A DNA stretch of 56,593 bases from Selaginella moellendorffii (lineage: Eukaryota > Streptophyta > Lycopodiopsida > Selaginellales > Selaginellaceae). Where the stretch lies: contig NW_003314266.1 of NCBI RefSeq assembly GCF_000143415.4, forward strand, positions 4,021,766 to 4,078,358. Reading direction: 5' to 3'. The notes under the pieces were generated by a model, which did not search any database, had not been told where the DNA came from, and was given only the letters and a program-made list of their open reading frames with translations. Shown one piece after another: positions 32,278 to 42,645 of this stretch. Made by a program: the position numbers and the translations under genes. How positions within the stretch are numbered: position 1 is the stretch's first letter; each line of letters starts with the position of its first letter.

Positions 32278-35221
32278 ATGATAGGTCAAGCAGGAGCGAT
32301 GCCGCCAGGCCCTGGAGCTCCTGCTGCTCCATCGGCCGGCGTGGGGCGGGATTGGTCCCGCCGGGCACCAAGATGTCGCGGCACCAAGAAGGTGAGCATC
32401 GTCAGTCGCCAGGTTGACGTGGTGAGGCTCAAGCAGAAGATAGTGCTCGGAGGCTCTGCTTGTTCTTCCACTGTCTCCAGCAGCCGGGGTTGGAGCTCAA
32501 ACATGGCTATGGCGTCGTCTTTCGCCGACTCTCTTGAGCGGTCTATCCGGGATGTGGAAACTGAGATCGCGGAGACAAAAGGCCAATTGAAGACGGAGCA
32601 GGATCCCGACCAGAAGAAGTTCCTGCAGATGAATTTGTTGCTGCTGCGGGAAAAAGAGTTGCTGGTCATGAAGAAAGAGAGGCAGCTGCGGGAGGAAGAG
32701 CTCAAATCTAATGGTAAGTCATCTCTTCCATGTGTGTGGTTATGGATGGATCTGGTCGTCTGGTAATCTCCGCATCCTTGTGGTTCTGTTCGATCTGTGT
32801 GAACTTGCTGTCTGCTCTTTGTGGCTGTGTTAATTCTGCTGTTCCAGGGGCGCTAACCCGGAAGAATGTTGACGACGTCTGTGCTGAAGTTTGGAAACGG
32901 GTGAAAGAACATCTTCTTTCCATGCCTCCGGAGCAACATTTCAAGCGTTCTTATTCACGTAGCAGCAAGGAGTTATGTACCTTGAATGGCCAGGCGGTTA
33001 TGTTGCTAGAGGGGTTGAAGGATGGAGATTATATCGGGTCTGCGTCAGAGGTGCTTAGGAGCCTGGAGTATACAGACCTCTGCTTCTTGGTTGGCGCTTC
33101 TGGCAGTGGCAAGACAAGGACGCTCTACGAAATATCTTGTCAGAGGGACTCCATTTACTTGACGGGTGTTATGGGTAGCGGAGCAGGGGATGAAGGTTCT
33201 GGAGATCTTAATCACGTTGCAACAGAATTGGAACGTTTGTATCCTGAGGGAGTCATTCCAGAAGTGGCCTTAATGGTGTGCCTGGCAGCAGTTTTCATAT
33301 CCAGGTTTTACATTTTGAGAGAAGCTCGCTCTGCAGGCGTCGACGTTACCCCGCTCGCCTGGCTTTTTAAACAAGTAAGATTCGTGTTTGGTTTGTGAGG
33401 GAGCTAAAATGTTTGTGTTTTGTGCAGGTATACTTTCCACACTTGAATTATCCATGGCGTGATCCATGGTGGCAGCTGACGAAGGGAATACTCAGTCTGA
33501 TCCGCAATTCATCCGACATTCAAGATGCAAGCACCATCTTTTCTGACATGCTCGTTGAGCTGAAAGGACAGGTAGACTGGGACGGCGTTGTGGTAATAGA
33601 CGAATGCCAGGAACTATCACGTTTACTGGTGAACAGGTTTAGGAGCGAGACTATGAATGAGGTGAACCGGTCGATGCTAGACAAGCTCGTCTTGGCTCTA
33701 CGTGCGATGAACTTCAAAGAGACCATAATATCTGGGACATGCCGGCACTTGGTATGGATGGTGGACTCGCTTTCAGGCTCCGTGAAAGACACACTTAGCT
33801 ATTATGTGTACTCAGACTTTGGGGAATTTTCTAGTGCTGAATCTATCAAGGAGTACACAATGAAGTTTGTGAAAGATGTGGAAGATTTCGACTTCAGCAC
33901 GATTTTTGGTGTTTACAGAGGCAGATACAAGTTTTACGTGACAGTGTTGCAGATGTTCTTACGGGATTCAGAGGAGCAGCCATTGGTCGCTACAGACTAT
34001 TTCTTGAAGAAGGCAGATGATTTGTGTAGGCGACCAGGCGCTGACCTCTCCATCAACAGATCTGTGTGGGACGATGTTGTGAAGTTCTTTGCGCTACCAT
34101 CATTCCATCCCGGGTGTTGGGAGGTGGTCATAACTTTATTGCTGCTGCAGGTGTACACGGGAGTTCCTGTAAAACTGGCAGTCACGGACAGTGATTTAAA
34201 ATTTGTGCAAGCAGGGATCGGCAGGCTGAGAAAGACTGTGGACAAGCCTTTGCATTTCAAACCGGATACAGATTTCTGCTCGGCTCCTCCTCAGAATGGA
34301 GCACAGGTCTCCCTTCGAACTGTTGAGATTGGAGAACCACTCGTGGTGAGGGCTTTGTGGAACTATCTCACAGCCAGTGGAGACATGCAGAAGAAGCTGA
34401 TCAACGATATGGGTGTTTGCAGCAAGTCCGAGCTAGGGGTAAAGTTTGAAGCGTACTCCGTTCCCTTGCTTTTGGAGTTTCTGGAGAATAAGGCGCCAGT
34501 GGATTTTATCCCAAAGGTCTACAAGGAAAAAGTGGACGAGGTCTACAAGCATCCGCTACAAGTGCCAAGGTCAAACAACTGTGAGATGGTACAGCGAATG
34601 CCTGAAGAGGATGATGGGACAATCTTTCTGACATGGCTCAATCAGTTTGAGGAGGTCTTACAAGGAAATCAACAGGTATCCTCTTTGCATTTCCTATTTT
34701 ATAGTGGTGAAGTAATTTGTTTGTTGCAGGTATCTTTTAAACCTTTTCTCCACAGTGGAGACATGACTCGTTTTGGACCTGATATGGTAGTGGCTTGCAT
34801 CGGAAAAATAGGAAAGAAGAAAGTTCCTGTCTTCTCGCTCTACCAATACAAAGTTATGTCAAGGACAGATCTGACGAGTGCCTTGGACACATTGGACATT
34901 GATGATCTGTTCTTGCACAAGGGTTCCGGGGGAAGATCACAAGTTGAAGAGATGGCTGTCAACAAGCTCAAGCAACTTGTGCATTGTGGAGGGCTCTTGA
35001 AGTGGATTGTCTGCCTTACTACAGACATTAGTGATCTTCAGAAGAACCGCATATATGCTTCTACACGCAGGAATGTTCCAAAGATTCACAAGGGGAAATA
35101 TATATGTGAGAATTTAAAGACTACAGGCCTTATTGGGATAATTGATAAGAATATGCAGGTGATGGCGGAAGAAAATGCATGGTTTCTTAATGCTATACAA
35201 TATCTAAAACATGAGGATTAA
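32278..35221 (+). CDS. Crinkler/RHS-like P-loop NTPase with C-terminal PD-(D/E)XK-type domain
   Basis: Four exons (32278-32713, 32848-33374, 33428-34675, 34730-35221) give about 900 residues. Residues about 80-145 form a coiled coil (DVETEIAETKGQLK, LLLLREKELLVMKKE). A P-loop NTPase follows: Walker A GASGSGKT at about 228-235, Walker B DGVVVIDECQE with D/E near 379-380, and a sensor-like IISGTCRH. The C-terminal exon holds FGPDMVV then VFSLYQYK (D near 755, Q-x-K near 776-778), the spacing of a restriction-enzyme-like nuclease core. NTPase plus PD-(D/E)XK is the architecture of Crinkler effectors and RHS proteins in eukaryotes. Nuclear action is likely, the target unknown. The last 54-nt intron is in frame without stops, so retention would add 18 residues. 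A start at an internal Met near residue 76 is possible. Confidence 0.65.
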
Positions 35222-37736
35222 ATTTGAATGATTACTTCTTAATAAATATATTGGATTTACTTGATATAATCTTAATATATATGGTATGTGAATACTAGTG
35301 TGCATGTTCAAAAGGATATCCTCCAAGTGATGTGAAACGCTGCAAACACTTCTACTATATACCCATGTATCCAAGTGTACCTATAAAATAAGCATATCCA
35401 TATCGCCCATATGATTGGAGTAAGAGTTAGTGAATATTACATGATATGATTAAAGTAAGAGTAGATATTCTTTAGCACTATCCATTTTCAAATTTTCAAT
35501 GTTAATGAGATAAAGTATATTTATATATGTTCTACAATATAAATCAAGTAAGTAATACATGTCAATATAAACTTGCAGACACTCCTTCCTGTATAAGATC
35601 AGAGCACTTACATGAGCAAAAGGCAATCTAACTTTTTGCTATCCAAATTATGAGCAAAAACATATTAATATGTTTAATATACAAGTATGCTCTTATCTCT
35701 GTATTTCATATATAATATAATGACAATATAGTAGTAAGTTTGAAATATTACATCATAAAGAATTTTTTATATACTGTACAATATAACTTTAGTTCTACTT
35801 CACCATTCTTGCTATTTGCTTCATCACTTTTCAATTAATACTCAAAAAATTAATCAATTAATTTATAGGCATTTTGAGCTTCAAGAAACCACACTCAAAG
35901 ATTCAAAGATATTATTTGTTAAATTTTCAGAATTTTGCCTTTCAAATAATGTACTTTAGCTTTGGGCATTTAGCATTTAATAAAAAGTATTTGGATTTTT
36001 ATTATAAATTTATGCATTAACAACATAAAAATTCAAAAGTATGGTAGTGTGGCGAGCTTTCCAAAGTAAATGAACAAACTTAAAATTCTTAAACACTTTG
36101 TAAAAGTTATTGGTGATGCTTTATGCAAAATATGTGATGTATGCATTATTGAATATTGATTAAATACTTTTTGACACACATTTTTTTAAATTAAAAATAA
36201 AGTATAAGGTTTACTATTTAGATGTTATATTTCAATTAATTTTTTAAATACTTAAGTAGCTTTAATTTTTATTATTTTTAATATCAATTATACCAACCTT
36301 CAACATCTATACTAGTTGTTAAAATGTATCTAAGGTATCTTAACCTCCCTCAAATATATCCTATCAAACAAATCAAAGACCTACAATGTATAAAACTAGT
36401 ATGAGAGAAATAGTCTTTTGAAAGTAAAATTTTTATCAACCTCAACACAAATATATTATTTAAGTTACTTATGTTAATATTAATTCACAAATATAAGTAA
36501 TTAAGCAAGATAAACTTTTATCAATAATAGAAGCATAGAGTCTCTAAAAACAAACCTTCTCATTTCCATTGAATTATATAATATTTCTTCTAAAATTATA
36601 ATCAATTCAAAATGCTAGCAATAGCTACATTTTTACTTATATTTTAATCTTGTCAAGAAAATTGTATCTTACCCTGAAAATAATCTTTATTTTGCCATTA
36701 AGATCAAATAAATAGACACCCATACGTTAAAATAGAATAGTCATTTTAAATTTGAAAGGGAATATTTTCAAATATGAAAACCTTAAAATTTTCATGCAAT
36801 TTTTTAAATATTCCTTTTAATATTCTCGTGTTAGAGTGGAAATATAATTTTAGACTACTAAAGAAACATTCAACATATTAACCACTCCTATCTTGTTTGT
36901 AATTGTGTAAATATAAATATCTAAAGGTTGATATTTGCTTCTTATCTACAAAACAGTTACTAAGTAAAAGTATATCTTCATGTTTTAAGCTTTGGCATCA
37001 AGAAGATAGATTCATTATATACTAAAAATTCAGAATTGTTTTAGCTACAAATTTAAAATATTACATTTCAAGATAAAAAAATTTGGTTGAAGGCAAGGTT
37101 ATAAAGTAGCCGAGAATAACTAACTCTCCTTATATTCACTCCATCTCAATTATGACAATCATGTAAGCTTTTGAGATTTCTAATCTATATTAGCACTTAT
37201 AATACGTTTATTAAAAGTAAATTTTAATAATATAAAAACTAATAACATACCAAAAGGAAATAGTAAGAATAAATTCAAGAAAAAGGATTATATAGCAAAT
37301 TTAAAGATTGACATTTACCTTATAAAGTCTTAATAATTATCTCTAAAGCAATTGAATTCAAGAATCTACTTAAACTCATGTATTTAATTGATGTTACAAT
37401 CATGCTCCACATTAGTATGACACAGTAGGATACCAAGAACAAAAGATAGTGTAATCATAACCCACAGAAACTAGTGCACCTATATATGATATCAAAGACA
37501 ACAGAGTAACATGTGCAGCAAGTGGCATAACCGAAGAAAATGATGCAATGAAGATTAAAGAAACAGAGTAAATCTAAGCATAACAATAACTAAAATTCTA
37601 AATTTGGTGAAAAAGTTACAATAAAGCCTACTGAAAAGCTTTTCTCCAAACTAAACTTCACTTGGGGGAATAAATAGATTAATTAGGGTTAGACCCCATA
37701 TATAAATAGCAGAGTAAAAATTTGAAATAATTTTGG
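35222..37736. other. AT-rich intergenic block, nothing recognised
   Basis: Composition falls sharply to AT-rich right after the Crinkler-like gene and recovers near 37,740. There are no supported genes and no recognisable transposon proteins. It resembles the 1-14,660 block in texture. Confidence 0.5.
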
Positions 37737-38340
37737 GTGGCGAGCAGTAAGAACCAGTCCTTTTGTTGTGTTGTTCAGAACTTTTTTCATTATCTCAAGG
37801 TTGGTTTTCGTCCTCCAGGTAGGACTCACTGTTTGCTTCTTATGTCCAGGCTTAGAACCACCTCTTATCATCTCGTTCAAGTTGTGAGCCATGGACGTTA
37901 CTTAACTTACATGCCTAACTCTTGTCTATCACGTAGAGTAGGTATCCTTCCAACGCAGATAATCTGGACTTCTATCCTGTCCTTCCTCAAGCACGTCTAC
38001 TTATGCAGTGCATATGCAGTGCTTGGGAAATTTGGAAACTCCTTTGCCTACTTTAGAGTGCTCCAACCCATCTTTGACGAGAGGCCCTATGTCTTCTTTG
38101 TCATGGACATGAACTTCATGCCCAGTACGCAGACTCTCCAGTAACTCGTGCGCTGCCGCCAACACATGCATCACCAAGCTGGGAATCTGGTCGCTTCAAA
38201 CAGCACAAAAGGGCCAGGTTCCTCCTCAACGTGGACATCCTGACCGTAGCAGCGAGGATTCAGTGATCCAACACAAGCCCAGCTCTAGAAGGTTTCTGAC
38301 ATGTAGTATAGATTCCGCTTACTTTTGCATTTCTGGAGAA
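37737..38340. other. Unrecognised decayed coding-like segment
   Basis: Base composition is normal for the gene-rich parts. A 135-codon plus frame (37737-38144) is open, but I find no family signature, signal peptide or splice logic on either strand. It could be the relic of a gene or of a transposon end. The last part may include the 3' leader of the ATPase gene on the minus strand. Confidence 0.3.
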
Positions 38341-38366
38341 GAAATACTTGAGTAAACATCTTTTAG

Positions 38367-39371
38367 TCACTCCTCACTCTCTTCACCAGCCAAGTGCTGC
38401 CTCATTGCCTCCAAGTGAGGAGGGGACAGTGGCATGATAAACTTGGCAAAGCCTAATCCGCCAGGATTCGGTGCATAATGTACATGTATGACGCCTCTCG
38501 TCTGCATGGCCTTCAACACACTCTGATCGCCTCCAAACACTTTGTCACAAGCAGCCGCCCACTCGACGACGCCATCATCCGAGCTTGTCATCAGCACCAT
38601 GACCTCGTTGAACTTGGCAGCTGACCACCTGGATTAAGAAGAGATCGGTGAGAAAAATGAAAAGAAAAAAGCTGCTACTTACTCTGGATCCGTCACTCCA
38701 CCCAGGATACACAATCTCGTTGAGTCCACCATTCCACCTAGTTCTTCCTCCAGCAATTTTGGATCCTTCAATGCTGATTTGGCAGCGTCTAGTAGAAGCA
38801 AGGGGCATCCACCACATATACCATATATCTTCGTCCAATCCTGCTCACTAACATAACCAGAGCCTCTGTCTGCCAAACATTTGAAGAAAAAAGCCTTAGC
38901 GCGCTCCTTGTCCAAGTGTCCTACATAAACAACTTCTACCTCGTCCCCAATCCAGTCCTCGCGAAAGGAATCGACGGAGGTGGCCATGATCACAGTTGCC
39001 TTTCTCTTGCGTGCCATGGTCTTGAGACACTCTACAACGGGTTTGGCATCTGCGTGAGGATCTCCCGTCAGCTTGTGAGCATCATCAAGGATCAAGACGG
39101 GCGGAACATCATCATCTGCCTGCCGCTGTATGACAGCCTCCACATCGCTGAGAGTATTCCCAAGAACCCTAGAGAACATCTCAAAGAAGTGAAGGGGCGC
39201 CTTGACATGCTTGTCCGCCTCCCACACGCTCTGGAACCGCTTCAGTAGAGTCGTCTTCCCAGAATTTTGTGGCCCTAACACCATTACTATGCGATCTACG
39301 CCTGCCACTGCAAAATCCACCAGCCTATCCAGCTCCCCTTCCCTCGCCACCTTCAAGCTGTGAGCTGCCAT
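38367..39371 (-). CDS. Small STAND/archaeal-type P-loop ATPase
   Basis: Two exons (39371-38683, 38628-38367) give 316 residues. The Walker A motif GPQNSGKT is at residues 33-40 and Walker B VLILDDAHK near 92-100. A VIMATS sensor strand and a CGGCPLLLLDAAKS segment after the ATPase core recall ATPase_2/STAND domains (archaeal ATPase, PF01637-like). The C-terminal 90 residues look like a small winged-helix-like lid (GVVEWAAACDKVFGGD). There are no sensor or effector repeats, so this is a stand-alone NTPase. Its biological role is unknown to me; such proteins occur in plants, fungi and archaea. The start is only 118 bp from the divergent FY start. Confidence 0.65.
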
Positions 39372-39489
39372 CCCTAAGATGGAATGGTTGTGATGGATAT
39401 ATATACACGTCGGATGTCAACCGGACGATGAGGGCTGGATTATATTGATCGTCCGATCAGTGATTTCGAAATTTAGGGTTCTTAGGGCG
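39372..39489. promoter_or_regulatory. 118-bp bidirectional promoter (ATPase / FY)
   Basis: This spacer between divergent start codons contains TATATATA near 39,400 and AGGGTTCTTAGGG close to the FY start, related to AGGGTTT-type plant promoter elements. Confidence 0.6.
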
Positions 39490-41939
39490 ATGTTCGCCTC
39501 TAGCGACGCCGAGGCGCCCGGGTTTGGGCAGGATGCCGCCAACAGCGCCATTCCAGCTCCAGGCAAGCGCATTCGAAAGCCCGTGCAGCGCCGATCCGTG
39601 GATTACACCTCTACTGTCTTGCGCTACCTCCAGGTAGAATTTTTTTCTTTTCCGCGTTCCTTTTCAGTGATTTCTCTGGTCGGGTATGGTGATAGGTACG
39701 AATGTGGCAGCAAAACTATGGGCAAAAGCCAGTGCTCCAGCCAACAACGTCGGCCGCGCTGGATGTAAGCTAGCGTGGTTTTTGAGAGGTTTTTCTAACA
39801 GGAGTTTCTACTTGCAGCTTCTTCCAACGGGAGCTTATCTCGACAATCCGGCAACGAGTTTCAGCACAAAGTTCGTGCACTGCTCGACTAACAAAGTCCG
39901 CTGCTCGATCAACAGAGTTTTGGTAACTTGCTTTGCTACTGTCAAGTGTTCTCGTCACTGATTTTTGTTTCTATCCTTCGTTTCAGTGGACTCCTACTGG
40001 ACGTCGTCTCATAACGGGCTCCCAGAGTGGAGAGTTTACTCTCTGGAATGGGTTGTCGTTTAACTTCGAGATGATCTTACAGGTGTGTAGTGTTTTTTAT
40101 TCATCTTCCATGCGTTGTTCTTATAAAATCTCTCCCAGGCGCATGATAGTGCCGTAAGGTCGATGATCTGGAGCCACAATGAAAACTGGATGGTTACGGG
40201 CGACGACGGTGGATGTATCAAGTATGTAGTATGTCCCTGTGTCGTGTTCTTCTCTTACATGCTACTTATGTAGATACTGGCAAACAAATATGAACAACGT
40301 AAAAGCGAACAAGACAGCTCACAGAGAACCGGTACGAGATTTAAGGTAAAAATTTCGAGTGGATTCAGTTGGAGTTTATCTTATACTATTACTCTTCCTT
40401 GTTTCTCCAAGTTTTTCAAGTACGGATCTGAAGTTCTGCTCGTGTTCCGATGATACCACAGTCAAAATCTGGGATTTTGCCCGGTGTCAAGAAGAGCGTT
40501 CATTAACTGGTATGTCAATGTAATTTAGTTCTCTATGTTCTTATGTGTTTGGCTTTGTACAGGTCACGGCTGGGACGTGAAGAGTGTGGATTGGCATCCA
40601 CAAAAGTCTCTCCTCGTTTCTGGTTTGCTTTTACGTGCTTTTGAGAAAATATTGTGATATGTTCATCGCAGGTGCGAAGGATAATCTCGTGAAATTGTGG
40701 GATGCCAGGACGGGTCGTGAACTCTGTACACTGTAAGCATTATTTTTTGTGAAATAGCTGTCATTAGCTAACTTAAATTACAGGCATGGTCACAAGAATA
40801 CAGTTCTTTGTACAAAATGGAATAACAATGGAAATTGGGTGTTAACCAGCTCAAGGGACCAAGTAATCAAGGTAAGTGTTTCAACTTATGGCATAAAGTG
40901 AACTGAACGCGTGGTGTTTTCTTTCTCAGCTGTTTGACATCCGAACCCTGAAAGATATCGAGACTTACCGTGGCCATAAGAAAGAAGTAGCATGTACGTT
41001 GCATTGGATGAGTTTAGAGTGCTCTTACGTTTTTATTTTGGTGCAGCATTGGCGTGGCATCCTTTCCACGAGGAACTCTTTGTGAGCGGAAGCCACGACG
41101 GCAGCATTATACACTGGCTTGTTGGGTAAGTTATGCAAAACTGGATACGTTCAATCTGACTTTGCATTTTTGTTTAGGCACGATCAACCTCAGGCAGAAG
41201 TCTCAAATGCTCACGACAACAACATTCTCGATCTGTCCTGGCATCCCATGGGCCACATACTTTGCAGGTGTTGTTTGGAACACACTTTTCTCTTGTTCTT
41301 AGTAGTGACTTTGTCGTCTGAGCAGCGGAGGCAGCGACCACACCACGAAGTTCTGGTGTCGAAATCGTCCCGGTGATACCACTCGCGACAAGTACAACGC
41401 ACCTCTCATGCAAGGTCAGTTGTCTTTTGCTTAAGACTCACTTCCAGTGACTACAACAGGGGCCTCGAACGAGCAAATGGCACCGCTGGGACGAGGATCT
41501 GGATCGGTTCCAATGGAAGCCTCGAGCTTGGGCAGCTCATTCCTGGGTGTTGGAGGTGCTGTTGACGAAGGCACCATCCCCGGCGTTGGCATGGCAATGC
41601 CGGTGGTCCAAGCTCCTGACAGTGGTGCTGCTCGGATACCTGGTATTCCTTCACGACCGCCGATGGCAATGCACCATCCATTCCCTCCTCAACTACAAAT
41701 GCAGCCTCCTCAAGACATGTATGGTCAGTTTGCGCCGCCACCTCCGCCACCTCTTCCTGGAGCTGCTCCTGTTCCTCCTGGCATCCCGGGCATCCCACGG
41801 CCAAGCTTTCGTCATTTCCAGCAGCAAATGATCCCAGGACTTCCTGGATTCCAGGTGAAAACAAGCTTGACTTCTCGTTTGTTTTCTGGTATTAATCGAT
41901 CGGTGGAATGTGGTTTTGCAGCCGGGAGAGCCTAGCTAG
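39490..41939 (+). CDS. FY: FY/WDR33/Pfs2 polyadenylation factor
   Basis: Sixteen exons: 39490-39633, 39696-39764, 39818-39922, 39987-40082, 40139-40221, 40274-40345, 40412-40509, 40563-40622, 40672-40732, 40784-40871, 40930-40993, 41047-41125, 41178-41267, 41326-41414, 41448-41854 and 41922-41939. They encode 540 residues. Conserved FY blocks include [60 protein letters not shown] and [17 protein letters not shown], covering the full WD40 propeller. The C terminus is Pro/Gly/Met-rich ([19 protein letters not shown]) and shorter than in Arabidopsis. FY/WDR33 is the CPSF subunit that helps recognise the AAUAAA signal. The last exon adds only five residues; reading through its intron ends at 41935. 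Partial, rearranged copies lie near 30.5-32 kb. Confidence 0.95.
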
Positions 41940-42200
41940 AGCAAGCACGAAGACTGGACTAGAAGAAACCGATCCTTTTGACAAAATTACCATATATGTA
42001 AACTTTTGGATTAAGTTCCTCTGATTCACGTTAAACTGGAGCTAATTTTTAATGCTTCATCTGTGATTTAGTTGATGATACAAGCTTAGAAGTCAAATAT
42101 GCGTGTTTCACACCTTTCGGGAAGTCTCCTGAATTAGATACATCAATTTAAGCCTAATTTTATGAGATTGAAAGGTAGTGTGAAACTCAAATGCTTGCCA

Positions 42201-42311
42201 TCATGCAATCTCCACATCTGCTTTGTCATCGCCATACACTCTTTTCAAGATAATCTTGATGTTCTTGTCTAAAAGCTTGAGACCATCCTTGGTTGCCATA
42301 TATTCAGTGAT
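42201..42311 (-). other. Orphan terminal-exon-like segment
   Basis: On the reverse strand, after a good 3' splice site (CCATTGTAG), a clean 37-codon frame runs ITEYMATKDGLKLLDKNIKI and onward to VYGDDKADVEIA and stop. Composition and amphipathic pattern look like real protein. No upstream exon is visible between here and 42,640, so it is a lone last exon or a fragment. I do not recognise the protein. Confidence 0.35.
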
Positions 42312-42645
42312 CTACAATGGAAACATCCTCCTAAAAGAAGAAAGAAAATAACTTGGTTTTACAAAGCATATGGTAGAATATTCTAGCATCTACAATGAAT
42401 ATGCAAACCTAGTTTTAGTTTGCCAACGGTTCTGTTAAACTGAGGCTCCGGGATATACTCCGCCGACGTGGCCATTCCCCATTGTTCCACACCTTTCCCT
42501 CCGCGGAGGTTATTGAATTTTCACCAGGGTTTTCAGGGTTTGTGGCTATGGCGCTCCCAGATCCGGGCCGGCGGCTTGGCGCTTCGACTTCATGGTCGGA
42601 TGAAGTGTAGCTGATCGAGAGGATGTAGGCTAGGGATCGAGCAGG

